NCBI RefSeq assembly: GCF_001720165.1
Contig: NZ_MCRI01000001.1
Location: forward strand, 277,153 to 341,152
Source of the DNA: Methylophaga muralis
Lineage (GTDB): Bacteria; Pseudomonadota; Gammaproteobacteria; Nitrosococcales; Methylophagaceae
Length of the DNA stretch: 64,000 bases
Reading direction: 5' to 3'
In this document: positions 56,484 to 64,000 of the stretch, piece by piece
How the letters are laid out: every line of letters begins with the position of its first letter
How positions within the stretch are numbered: the first letter of the stretch is position 1
The notes under the pieces: model-generated
Databases searched by the model: none
What the model was told of the DNA's origin: nothing
The model's input: the letters and a program-made list of their open reading frames with translations, nothing else
Position numbers and translations under genes: made by a program

Positions 56484-57080
56484 ATGCCTGAATTAACTGC
56501 CATCGCGCTGCTTGCACTACTCGGCGCCTATCTAATTGGCTCACTGTCGAGCGCTGTAATACTCTGCAAAATTGCTGGATTACCGGATCCCAGGACTCAA
56601 GGTTCAGGCAATCCTGGGGCGACCAATGTTCTGCGTATGGGTAGTAAAAAACTCGCAGCATTAGTATTACTGATAGATGTTTTAAAAGGCGTCATTCCAG
56701 TGTTAATCGGACGGATGTTAGGTTTTGATATCAATATCCTGACCTTGATTGCCTTCTTCGCATTTCTTGGGCATTTATACCCCATTTTTTTCCAGTTTAA
56801 AGGCGGCAAAGGTGTCGCAACGGCATTGGGTGCATTTCTTGCCCTTTCACCTGCATTGGCTGGCGCAGCCTTATTGACTTGGATTATGGTGTTTGTGATT
56901 AGCCGGATTTCGTCATTATCTGCCATTACGGCCGCTGCACTGACTCCGGTTTATGCGATCTGGTTGATTGATACAGCATTTGCCCGCGGGGTTATTTTGG
57001 TCATTGCCATACTGTTGTTGTGGCGACATCGCGGAAATATTCAACGCTTACTGGCAGGTGAAGAGAAAAAATCAGGCTGA
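56484..57080 (+). CDS. plsY: Glycerol-3-phosphate acyltransferase PlsY
   Basis: A 198-residue membrane enzyme (about five helices) that acylates glycerol 3-phosphate using acyl-phosphate. Motifs: [29 protein letters not shown], and [12 protein letters not shown]. Its last 9 bases overlap the convergent tsaD gene. Position opposite folB and beside tsaD is typical for gammaproteobacteria. Confidence 0.96.
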   Translation: MPELTAIALLALLGAYLIGSLSSAVILCKIAGLPDPRTQGSGNPGATNVLRMGSKKLAALVLLIDVLKGVIPVLIGRMLGFDINILTLIAFFAFLGHLYPIFFQFKGGKGVATALGAFLALSPALAGAALLTWIMVFVISRISSLSAITAAALTPVYAIWLIDTAFARGVILVIAILLLWRHRGNIQRLLAGEEKKSG

Positions 57081-58088
57081 AACAGGGGCCGTTAATTCGT
57101 CTAAAGGCCAACGCGAACGCACATTAAAAGTGGCTTCGGTTTCCATAACCATAGCTTGATCACGCATAGCTCCAGCAAAAGCGATCATCGCCCCATTATC
57201 ACTGCAGAACTGTAACTGCGGGTAATAAACCTGAACTTTAGGTATTGCATCTAAAGCTGCTCGCAAAGACTTGTTAGCACTGACACCACCAGCTACCACC
57301 AGACGTTTATGGCCACTTTGTTTTAATGCCCGGCGGCATTTAATCACCAAGGTTTCCACCGCGGCTGTTTGAAAAGCCAGCGCAATATCGGCTTTCGCCT
57401 GTTCACTTTTATCGCTGTTATGCCAGGTGTTTAAAGCAAATGTTTTCAGACCACTGAAACTGAAATCCAAACCCGGACGATTAGTCATTGGTCTAGGAAA
57501 GACATAAGCACCCTCTTGGCCTTGTTCTGCTAAAGCTGCCAATGCTGGGCCGCCTGGGTAACCCAGCCCTAACATTTTGGCCGTTTTATCGAATGCTTCA
57601 CCTACCGCATCATCGATTGATTCGCCCATTAATTGGTATTCACCAACGCCCTTAACATCAACCAGTAAGGTATGGCCGCCGGAAATCAATAAAGATACAA
57701 ATGGAAATGCCGGTGGATTGGCTTCCAGTAGTGGCGATAAAAGGTGTCCTTCCATATGATTGATTGGCAAGGCTGGAATGTTTAACGCCCAGGCCAGACT
57801 ACGGCCAATTGCGGCGCCAACTAGTAAAGCGCCTACCAGACCCGGACCCGCCGTATAAGCCACCGCATCAATATCTTTACGTTGCAGACCCGCTTCATCC
57901 AGAACCTGTTGCATTAAGGGCAATGTTTTCTGAATATGATCGCGGGAAGCCAGTTCAGGCACCACGCCACCATATTCAGCATGCATCTCTATCTGACTGA
58001 AAAGCGCGTGAGCTAACAGCCCTTTTTCAGTATCATAGAGTGCAATACCGGTTTCATCGCAAGATGATTCAATTCCTAAAACACGCAT
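57072..58088 (-). CDS. tsaD: tRNA threonylcarbamoyladenosine transferase TsaD
   Basis: A 338-residue Kae1/TsaD ATPase that makes t6A at position 37 of ANN-decoding tRNAs. [15 protein letters not shown] lies at the N-terminus, the metal-binding NHMEGH has His111 and His115, and the late [11 protein letters not shown] is present. Length is normal. It is divergent from rpsU, the classical arrangement. Confidence 0.98.
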   Translation of the reverse strand: MRVLGIESSCDETGIALYDTEKGLLAHALFSQIEMHAEYGGVVPELASRDHIQKTLPLMQQVLDEAGLQRKDIDAVAYTAGPGLVGALLVGAAIGRSLAWALNIPALPINHMEGHLLSPLLEANPPAFPFVSLLISGGHTLLVDVKGVGEYQLMGESIDDAVGEAFDKTAKMLGLGYPGGPALAALAEQGQEGAYVFPRPMTNRPGLDFSFSGLKTFALNTWHNSDKSEQAKADIALAFQTAAVETLVIKCRRALKQSGHKRLVVAGGVSANKSLRAALDAIPKVQVYYPQLQFCSDNGAMIAFAGAMRDQAMVMETEATFNVRSRWPLDELTAPVSA

Positions 58089-58171
58089 AAATTTATTCTG
58101 ACTGCATTAAATTAATGCCGATTATTATGCCTTGCTGGCGCTGGTCTCATCCAACTAATTAGCATTTAGTA

Positions 58172-58200
58172 TTTTCTTTCCTAAATAGATCTCGTACAAT
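58172..58200 (+). promoter_or_regulatory. Possible rpsU operon promoter
   Basis: A good -10, TACAAT (58195-58200), with a 17-bp spacer to a weak -35 (TTTTCT, 58172-58177), 40 bp before the rpsU ATG. It is the best candidate in the 152-bp gap from tsaD. Confidence 0.35.
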
Positions 58201-58240
58201 TAAGGGCTTTTCCGTCATTGTCTGTTTAGGAATGTATTGA

Positions 58241-58456
58241 ATGCCATCTGTTAAGGTTAAAGAAAACGAACCATTTGACGTAGCTTTACGTCGTTTCAAA
58301 CGTGCTTGTGAAAAAGCCGGTACGGTTGCTGAAGCTCGTGCCCGCGAAGCTTACGAAAAACCAACTACGGTTCGTAAACGTGCTGCAGCTGCCGCTGTTA
58401 AACGTCACCAAAAGAAACTGTCTCGTGAAAACGCTAGCCGCGTTCGCATGTACTAA
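58241..58456 (+). CDS. rpsU: 30S ribosomal protein S21
   Basis: A 71-residue basic protein, nearly identical in pattern to E. coli S21: [22 protein letters not shown] and [19 protein letters not shown]. First gene of the macromolecular-synthesis group rpsU-yqeY-dnaG-rpoD, which ties translation, replication and transcription start. Confidence 0.98.
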   Translation: MPSVKVKENEPFDVALRRFKRACEKAGTVAEARAREAYEKPTTVRKRAAAAAVKRHQKKLSRENASRVRMY

Positions 58457-58479
58457 TTGCTGATTAGAATCTCATTCTA

Positions 58480-58941
58480 ATGCCTCAAGAAGCCAGTCCG
58501 CTTAAAACTCGAATTCAAGATAGCGTAAAAGACGCAATGCGCGCCAAAGACAGAGATCGTCTCGGTACATTGCGCCAAATCACCGCTGCCATCAAGCAAG
58601 TTGAAGTCGATAATCGCCAGGATATGTCAGACGATGACATCATCGTTGTGCTGACCAAAATGACTAAGCAGCGTAAAGATGCCTTGTCGCAGTTTGAGCA
58701 AGCTGGCCGAGATGACTTAGCCGTTATCGAAAAAGCTGAATTGGCGATTATTGAAGAATTCTTGCCAACAGCCTTGAGCGAAGCAGAATTGCAGGCAGCG
58801 ATTGCTGATGCAATTCAAGAGACAGGTGCTAGTAGCCAGAAAGACATGGGTGCGGTGATGAATGTGTTGCGTCCAAAAGTTCAGGGACGCGCTGATATGG
58901 GCGCAGTAAGCAGCCAAGTTAAGGCCGCGCTCAGTTCCTAA
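58480..58941 (+). CDS. GatB/YqeY domain protein
   Basis: A 153-residue helical protein of the YqeY family, similar to the tail domain of GatB that contacts tRNA. Features: DAMRAKDRDRLGTLRQI, LTKMTKQRKDALSQFEQAGR, and KDMGAVMNVLRPKVQGRADM. It is 23 bp after rpsU, as in many gammaproteobacteria. Function outside GatB is unclear. Confidence 0.93.
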   Translation: MPQEASPLKTRIQDSVKDAMRAKDRDRLGTLRQITAAIKQVEVDNRQDMSDDDIIVVLTKMTKQRKDALSQFEQAGRDDLAVIEKAELAIIEEFLPTALSEAELQAAIADAIQETGASSQKDMGAVMNVLRPKVQGRADMGAVSSQVKAALSS

Positions 58942-59008
58942 GCCAGCATGCCAGGTCTTTTTTCAGACGTGGTTAACATTCATGACAGACTTCGGCCATA
59001 ATTGATTT

Positions 59009-60733
59009 ATGGCCGGACAAATCCCTCCACAATTTATTGACGAATTGCTCTCACGAGTCGATATCGTTGATATTATTGATGCGCGTGTACCGCTGAAAAA
59101 AGCCGGTAAAAATCTTCACGCCTGTTGTCCTTTTCACAACGAGAAAACCCCTTCATTTACTGTCAGCCCTGATAAACAGTTTTATCATTGTTTTGGCTGT
59201 GGTGCACATGGAACGGCGATCGGCTTCTTGATGGAATACGATCAGCTCAGCTTTCCTGAAGCTATTCAGGAACTAGCTGATACCGTTGGTATGCAGGTAC
59301 CGGTAACACAACAAGCTTCCCTGACTCCTGCCAGACAAAATCTTTACGATCTGATGGATAAGGTCAGTCGTTATTACGTGCATCAACTACAAAACCATCC
59401 ACAGCGTCAACCCTTTCAGGACTATATTCAACAACGTGGTCTGAGTCCCGAAACCGTAGCCGCTTTTGATATAGGTATGGCACCGGACGGCTGGGACAAC
59501 GTTTTACGCACTTTTGGCAATAATCAGCAAACCCAGGATCAATTGTTCGAAGCCGGAATGTTGATTAAAAATGACAAGGGTCGTACCTACGATCGTTTTC
59601 GTGATCGGCTAATGTTTCCTATACGTGACCGTCGGGGCCGCGTTATCGCCTTTGGTGGACGCGTTATAGATGCCGATGGCACACCAAAATATCTGAACTC
59701 ACCCGAAACCCCCATCTTTCATAAAGGCCAGGAGCTGTATGGCCTGTATCAAGCCCGTAAAGCCAATCGTCGATTGGAAAAGATTCTGATAGTTGAAGGG
59801 TATATGGATGTCATCGCCCTGGCGCAGTTTGGAATTAACAATGCCGTGGCAACATTGGGAACGGCGACAACATCCGAACATTTGCGGCTATTGACGCGTA
59901 GCGCGCCGGAAATTGTTTTTTGTTTTGATGGCGATCGTGCAGGTAAAGAGGCGGCTTGGCGAGCAGCAGAAAACGCTTTACCGATCCTTGGCGGCAACTT
60001 TGAATTGAAATTTATGTTTCTGCCGGAAGGTCAGGATCCTGACACCATGGTAAGAGAGCAGGGGGCTGAGGCATTTCAGCAGTTAGTGAATCAGGCACAA
60101 AGTTATTCCGAATTTTTCTTTGCTACATTGCTTTCGCGAGTGGATAGTCAATCAATGGATGGCCGTGCCAGGCTGGTTGAAATTGCCAAACCCTATCTAC
60201 GGCATATTCCAGCTGGTTTATACCGGGATATGCTGGAGCAGCAGCTGGCAGACCATGCCAAGACCAATATTGCCACGTTAAATAAACATCTGGAAAAGCC
60301 AGCAGCGCCACCACGAGCTAAAAGCGTTAAACAAAATGCCATGGCCAATATGACCCCGGTGCGCATGGCCGTGATGATTCTGTTGCAACATCCGCAACTG
60401 CATGAAGCCGTTCCGGATACAGATAAATTAAGTCTGCTGGATATGCCGGGCTTAGCGATTTTAATTCAGCTACTTGAAACCATGCGTGAGCATCCCCATC
60501 TTAAAACCGCACAGCTGTTGGAGCGTTGGCGAGACACCCAACAAGCTCCTTATATGGAAAAGCTCGCGATGCAACCATTGAATTTGTCGCCAGAACAACT
60601 GGAGCATGAACTCATAGGGATTGTGACTCGTCTAAACAAGCAAGCAAGAGATGAACGTTTAACTTATTTGATGAGCAAACCTCTCAGCCAATTAACAGAG
60701 GCTGAAAAAATGGAAGTGAAATCCTTTAAGTGA
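59009..60733 (+). CDS. dnaG: DNA primase
   Basis: A 574-residue primase making RNA primers. The zinc finger (CHC2 type) has Cys40, His43, Cys61 and Cys64 (CCPFHNEKTPSF, YHCFGCG); the RNA-polymerase toprim core has ILIVEGYMDVIALAQFG and FCFDGDRAGKEAAWRA; the C-terminal helicase-binding domain covers about residues 430-574. Length is normal. It is 67 bp after the YqeY gene. Confidence 0.97.
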   Translation: MAGQIPPQFIDELLSRVDIVDIIDARVPLKKAGKNLHACCPFHNEKTPSFTVSPDKQFYHCFGCGAHGTAIGFLMEYDQLSFPEAIQELADTVGMQVPVTQQASLTPARQNLYDLMDKVSRYYVHQLQNHPQRQPFQDYIQQRGLSPETVAAFDIGMAPDGWDNVLRTFGNNQQTQDQLFEAGMLIKNDKGRTYDRFRDRLMFPIRDRRGRVIAFGGRVIDADGTPKYLNSPETPIFHKGQELYGLYQARKANRRLEKILIVEGYMDVIALAQFGINNAVATLGTATTSEHLRLLTRSAPEIVFCFDGDRAGKEAAWRAAENALPILGGNFELKFMFLPEGQDPDTMVREQGAEAFQQLVNQAQSYSEFFFATLLSRVDSQSMDGRARLVEIAKPYLRHIPAGLYRDMLEQQLADHAKTNIATLNKHLEKPAAPPRAKSVKQNAMANMTPVRMAVMILLQHPQLHEAVPDTDKLSLLDMPGLAILIQLLETMREHPHLKTAQLLERWRDTQQAPYMEKLAMQPLNLSPEQLEHELIGIVTRLNKQARDERLTYLMSKPLSQLTEAEKMEVKSFK

Positions 60734-60773
60734 GTGTTCTGTAATCAAAAATGATGCAATAACGAAGTGCTTT

Positions 60774-60788
60774 CACTATAATATAGTG
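60774..60788 (+). promoter_or_regulatory. Palindrome covering a -10 before rpoD
   Basis: CACTATAATATAGTG is a perfect palindrome around one A, and TATAAT (60777-60782) is a perfect -10 inside it, 47 bp before the rpoD ATG. The -35 is weak (no TTGACA at proper distance). An internal promoter before rpoD is expected in this operon. Confidence 0.5.
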
Positions 60789-60828
60789 TTACCGCCAAAA
60801 ACAGCGTCACCATGCATAAAGAGGCCGA

Positions 60829-62667
60829 ATGAAAGATCAGCAATCACGCGTTAAAGAACTTATCGCCCTGGGCAAGGAGCGCGGTTATCTCACTTACGGT
60901 GAGATCAATGACCACCTTCCAGAAGATTTGGTCGATGCGGATCAGGTCGAAGATATTGTCAGTATGTTCAGTGACTTGGGTATCATGGTCCATGAAGATG
61001 GCATGGATACCGATGAAATGGAACGCCTTGCCGAGGCTGTTTCATCTAATGACGAAGTCTCTGATGAAGAAGCGGCTGCCGTTTTGGCCAGTTCCGATGG
61101 TGAGTTTGGTCGTACCACCGACCCTGTCCGCATGTACATGCGGGAGATGGGATCTGTTGAGTTATTGACCCGTGAAGGCGAGATCGTTATCGCTAAACGT
61201 ATTGAAGCTGGCCTGCGCGAAAGCCTGTTGATGCTGTCTACTTATCCTCCTGTCATTTCTTCTTTCCTAGAGTTCTACGATGCGGTGGAAGCTGGTGAAA
61301 TGAGGCTTAATGAACTTATTCGAGGCTTTATCGCGCCAGAAGAACTGCTTGCTAGTGAAGATGAAGATGATGATCTGACCAGCAGCGTCGATAGTGATGA
61401 TACCGATAGCGACGATGATGACGACGATGATGTTGGTGGCGTGAGTGATGACGAAGAGGACTCTGGTGAAATTGATCCGGAAGAGGCCCGCACTCGTTTT
61501 ACCGCATTACGTGAAGCTTACAAAAAAGTCCTGGCAACACAAGGTGATGCCATGGTTGAAGCCCGTGAGCAGGCGAGTAACCTGTTTATGGAATTCAAAT
61601 TGACACCAAAAACATTGGTGTTTTTAAACGAATTGATGACAGCAACCATCACAGAAGTTCGTAAACAAGAAAAAATTATCATGGATATCGTTGTCGAGCA
61701 GGCGGGTATGAATCGCCGCGACTTTATCGATGCCTTCCTGGGAAATGAAAGCAACCTTGAATGGTCCGATAAATTCGTTAGGGCTAAAAAGCACTATTCA
61801 TCTACCATCAAGAAGAATCTGGATGACATTCTGGCGGCACAATCCAAATTGGCAGAAATTGCTGATGACCGCGGATTGACCATTGCAGATATCAAAGAAA
61901 TCAGCCGTCAAATGTCGATTGCTGAAGCCAAAGCGCGTCGTGCCAAAAAAGAAATGGTTGAAGCTAATCTACGTTTGGTTATCTCGATTGCCAAAAAATA
62001 CACGAACCGTGGTCTGCAATTCCTGGATTTGATTCAGGAAGGCAATATTGGTTTGATGAAAGCGGTTGATAAATTCGAATATCAACGTGGTTACAAGTTC
62101 TCAACCTATGCAACATGGTGGATTCGTCAGGCTATCACGCGTTCTATAGCTGACCAGGCGCGTACTATCCGTATTCCGGTACACATGATTGAGACTATTA
62201 ACAAACTCAACCGGGTTGCCCGTCAAATGCTTCAAGAAATGGGCCGTGAACCAACCCCGGATGAATTGGCAGAACGCGTAGAAATGCCGGAAGACAAAGT
62301 ACGAAAAGTACTGAAGATTTCCAAAGAACCAATTTCTATGGAAACACCCATCGGTGACGATGAAGATTCACATCTGGGTGATTTCGTTGAAGATATCAAC
62401 GTTATGTCACCAGCAGACTCCGCTATCATCGAAGGCCTCAGAGAAGCCACTCAGGGCGTTCTTAACGGCCTGACCGAGCGAGAAGCCAAAGTACTGCGTA
62501 TGCGGTTTGGTATTGACATGAATACCGACCACACATTGGAAGAAGTCGGTAAACAGTTTGACGTTACCCGTGAGCGTATTCGTCAAATCGAAGCGAAAGC
62601 TTTACGTAAATTACGTCACCCATCACGTTCGGATCAACTGAGAAGCTTTTTAGATTCCGACAGCTGA
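60829..62667 (+). CDS. rpoD: RNA polymerase sigma factor RpoD (sigma-70)
   Basis: A 612-residue housekeeping sigma factor. Order: region 1.1 (about 1-80), 1.2 ([21 protein letters not shown]), an acidic non-conserved insert (about 175-220, many Asp), region 2 ([13 protein letters not shown] and [15 protein letters not shown] for -10 binding), region 3, and region 4 (the [23 protein letters not shown] helix-turn-helix for -35). It has the normal gammaproteobacterial length. It is followed by tRNA-Ile2. Confidence 0.99.
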   Translation: MKDQQSRVKELIALGKERGYLTYGEINDHLPEDLVDADQVEDIVSMFSDLGIMVHEDGMDTDEMERLAEAVSSNDEVSDEEAAAVLASSDGEFGRTTDPVRMYMREMGSVELLTREGEIVIAKRIEAGLRESLLMLSTYPPVISSFLEFYDAVEAGEMRLNELIRGFIAPEELLASEDEDDDLTSSVDSDDTDSDDDDDDDVGGVSDDEEDSGEIDPEEARTRFTALREAYKKVLATQGDAMVEAREQASNLFMEFKLTPKTLVFLNELMTATITEVRKQEKIIMDIVVEQAGMNRRDFIDAFLGNESNLEWSDKFVRAKKHYSSTIKKNLDDILAAQSKLAEIADDRGLTIADIKEISRQMSIAEAKARRAKKEMVEANLRLVISIAKKYTNRGLQFLDLIQEGNIGLMKAVDKFEYQRGYKFSTYATWWIRQAITRSIADQARTIRIPVHMIETINKLNRVARQMLQEMGREPTPDELAERVEMPEDKVRKVLKISKEPISMETPIGDDEDSHLGDFVEDINVMSPADSAIIEGLREATQGVLNGLTEREAKVLRMRFGIDMNTDHTLEEVGKQFDVTRERIRQIEAKALRKLRHPSRSDQLRSFLDSDS

Positions 62668-62677
62668 TTACAAAATC

Positions 62678-62754
<77 letters not shown>

Positions 62755-62761
62755 ATAAATT

Positions 62762-62796
62762 AAAACCCCAGTATTGTTTTCAATACTGGGGTTTTT
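62762..62796. terminator. Strong bidirectional terminator after tRNA-Ile2
   Basis: A 15-bp stem (AAAACCCCAGTATTG and complement) with loop TTTT and T-rich tails on both strands. It ends the rpoD-tRNA transcript and the convergent ankyrin-repeat gene. Confidence 0.93.
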
Positions 62797-62801
62797 TATT
62801 T

Positions 62802-63326
62802 TTATCTCGCCGTCGACAATATTTGAATACTATCCTGGGCGTTCATATTGTGAGCGAGTTTAAGCGCTGTCATACCGTCATCGGCTGATAAATCTGGATC
62901 GGCCCCATTATCTAAAAGAAGTTGCAAGACCTCAGCTTGATTAAACATCGCAGCAAACATAAGTGGTGTTTTACCGTCTGGGGTCATAGCATTGACGTTG
63001 GCACCATGTTCTATAAGAATTTGCGCGATAGTTGTATAGCCTTTAAAAGCTACTCCAGCAAGCGGTGTTTGATGACGTAAATTGGCTAATTCAGGATCAG
63101 CGCCGTGCTTTAATAGCAACCTTGTCATTTCTTCATGACCATTGTAGGACGCGAGCATTAACAGGCTGTTACCGTTGCTGTCTCTAAGGTTCGGCGCCAA
63201 ACCCATTTCTAGTGGTTTAACTAACGTTTCAGTATTTCCCTGTCGGACCAGCTCAAATAGCTTTTGTGCCATCTCCAACGTTTCATCATCTAGTGTGGGA
63301 TATTGATGTTCGTTTGGCCTATCCAT
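62802..63326 (-). CDS. Ankyrin-repeat protein
   Basis: A 174-residue protein without a signal peptide, built of about five ankyrin repeats (from about residue 25: NSLLMLASYNGHEEMTRLLL, then TPLAGVAFKGYTTIAQILIEHGANVN and TPLMFAAMFNQAEVLQLLLDNGADP in part). It would bind another protein in the cytoplasm; partner unknown. Bacterial short ankyrin proteins are sometimes linked to oxidative-stress enzymes, but no such gene is adjacent. AGGA precedes the ATG. Confidence 0.92.
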   Translation of the reverse strand: MDRPNEHQYPTLDDETLEMAQKLFELVRQGNTETLVKPLEMGLAPNLRDSNGNSLLMLASYNGHEEMTRLLLKHGADPELANLRHQTPLAGVAFKGYTTIAQILIEHGANVNAMTPDGKTPLMFAAMFNQAEVLQLLLDNGADPDLSADDGMTALKLAHNMNAQDSIQILSTAR

Positions 63327-63505
63327 TTTGTTTCCTAAAATGTTGATTTATGAATACTTAAAACCACTAATTGAGTTGGAGGAAGGCCCAAAAGATCTAG
63401 GCGATCATCCAGAGTAAACACAGGTTAAAGAATAATATTGAGCGATGCCTATAATGTTTCCGTGACATAAATTGATAATAACTAAATAAATAAAAGGTAA
63501 TTACC
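63327..63505. other. Intergenic region before the Pmp3-family remnant
   Basis: The gap from the ankyrin gene to the Pmp3 remnant. It holds TATAAT at 63450-63455 without a matching -35, and an AAAGGT ribosome-like site just before 63506. A 25-codon frame (63340-63417) has no ribosome site and is not called. Nothing else is seen. Confidence 0.4.
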
Positions 63506-63679
63506 ATGCTTTTACCGCAACAGACCCAATTAAAATTTTATTCGCTATATTATTTCCACCATTAGGTGTGTTTTCTTGAAGTAGGTTTTAAAGGACATTT
63601 TTGGCTAAGTATTCTGCTAACCTTACTGGGCTTCATTCCCGGCATCATTCATGCCTTGTATGTGATACTGAAGCATTAA
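63506..63679 (+). pseudogene. Pmp3/YqaE family small membrane protein, two frameshifts
   Basis: A remnant of a ~57-residue membrane protein. ATG 63506 and TAA 63677 share a frame, but the family sequence DPIKILFAILFPPLGVF is read in another frame (from 63523) and LEVGFKGHFW onward to IIHALYVILKH in the first again (from 63575). Thus one base is missing near the T run at 63510-63513 and one is extra in TTTT at 63571-63574. The frame from the ATG meets a stop at 63563. Sequencing errors in T runs or true decay are both possible. Confidence 0.82.
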
Positions 63680-63693
63680 AAGGCCTTGACTGT

Positions 63694-63727
63694 AAAAAAG
63701 CCCTGCTTGAAAAACTTCAGCAGGGCT
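63694..63727 (-). terminator. Terminator of the entericidin-like gene
   Basis: Stem AGCCCTGCT/AGCAGGGCT, extended by GAA/TTC, with a T run on the minus strand (A run at 63694-63699). It lies 46 bp beyond the minus-strand stop. Confidence 0.75.
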
Positions 63728-63772
63728 AATTGTTTGACTAAACTACAATAGCAACAAGGCATTGCCTAACGA

Positions 63773-63913
63773 TTAGTAGTTTTTATTTTCTCTTGCAGAT
63801 TCTTCTACAGCGCCGCCAGCGGCTTCTACATCTCTGCCGGCACCTTCAATAGTGTTGCAGGCTGTTAAACCAAGGATAAAAAACAAAGATAAAAATGCTG
63901 CTATAAGTTTCAT
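63773..63913 (-). CDS. Entericidin-like small lipoprotein
   Basis: A 46-residue protein: hydrophobic signal MKLIAAFLSLFFILG, lipobox LTAC (Cys19), then the entericidin pattern NTIEGAGRDVEAAGGAVEE. Entericidin A/B form an antidote/toxin-like pair in E. coli stress response; only one gene is seen here. AAGGA lies seven bases before the ATG, which supports translation. The 87 bp to the window end show no gene. Confidence 0.88.
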   Translation of the reverse strand: MKLIAAFLSLFFILGLTACNTIEGAGRDVEAAGGAVEESARENKNY

Positions 63914-64000
63914 GCGGGTTTCCTTAAATAAATGAAGTTTGATTTAAAAGACCGGAGCTAATGTCCAATTTAATCGTGCGTGCTAAGGTTAAAAAATTAG

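Noticed and set aside
61370..61480. Asp-rich low-complexity stretch in rpoD
   Set aside because: An acidic insert between regions 1.2 and 2 is normal in gammaproteobacterial sigma-70.
63340..63417. 25-codon frame between the ankyrin gene and the Pmp3 remnant
   Set aside because: No ribosome site, no family match, and short enough to occur by chance.

Overview
The window looks like part of the chromosome of a gammaproteobacterial methylotroph, most like Methylophaga (inference). It combines gammaproteobacterial gene neighbourhoods (rpsU-yqeY-dnaG-rpoD, priA-argS-SPOR protein, secB-gpsA, gpmI-envC-ctpA, metE/metR, his-tat) with two sets of archaeal-type C1 genes. These are the formyltransferase/hydrolase complex fhcBADC (4.0-8.7 kb) and a cofactor-related set at 38.0-41.3 kb (AfpA/DmrB-like flavoprotein, dihydropteroate-synthase-like protein, DUF447 protein, MfnB). 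Together they indicate formaldehyde oxidation through tetrahydromethanopterin and methanofuran. The DNA is moderately AT-rich and densely coding. I saw no insertion sequence, prophage or CRISPR array.

Layout. 0-3.9 kb: end of an RND pump, a lipocalin, small membrane and hydrolase genes, and fbp. 4.0-8.7 kb: fhcBADC on the minus strand. 8.8-15.3 kb: SPOR protein, argS, priA, a DnaA-box-rich intergenic region and a Na/Pi cotransporter. 15.4-21.8 kb: folA, a substrate-binding lipoprotein paired with a very large PAS/GGDEF/EAL protein, and a small unknown gene next to a pentapeptide-repeat gene. 21.8-27.0 kb: hisBHAFIE, a HIT protein and tatABC, closely packed on the minus strand. 27.1-32.1 kb: an FNR regulator, ompW behind a good FNR site, murJ, a redoxin-like gene, oxyR and rubredoxin. 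32.3-37.9 kb: recF (with two parS-like sites), gyrB, cytochrome b561 and NDH-2. 38.0-41.3 kb: cofactor-related genes. 41.3-50.0 kb: metE/metR, then gpmI-envC-ctpA-DJ-1-response regulator. 50.1-53.6 kb: ArsR regulator, rhodanese, grxC, secB, gpsA and a lipoprotein. 53.7-58.1 kb: MidA-like methyltransferase, pteridine-reductase-like SDR, folK, folB, plsY, tsaD. 58.2-62.8 kb: rpsU, yqeY-like, dnaG, rpoD and tRNA-Ile2(CAU). 62.8-64.0 kb: ankyrin-repeat protein, a broken Pmp3-family gene and an entericidin-like lipoprotein.

The most notable signals are non-coding. The priA/cotransporter intergenic region (13440-13674) has four 9-mers fitting TTATNCACA within 77 bp, a fifth near-match, three copies of GATCTNTT and four GATC sites. 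This is the composition of an enterobacterial-type oriC. About 19 kb away, recF carries two sequences fitting the parS core GTTNCACGTGNAAC. Together with recF-gyrB lacking dnaA-dnaN, this suggests an origin-proximal segment that has been rearranged. Two genes are interrupted by single-base indels: mfnB, which would be needed for methanofuran synthesis, and the Pmp3-family gene. I did not find a convincing new multi-gene system. The nearest candidates are the orphan binding protein fused by operon to a c-di-GMP enzyme, and the small unknown gene with its pentapeptide-repeat partner.
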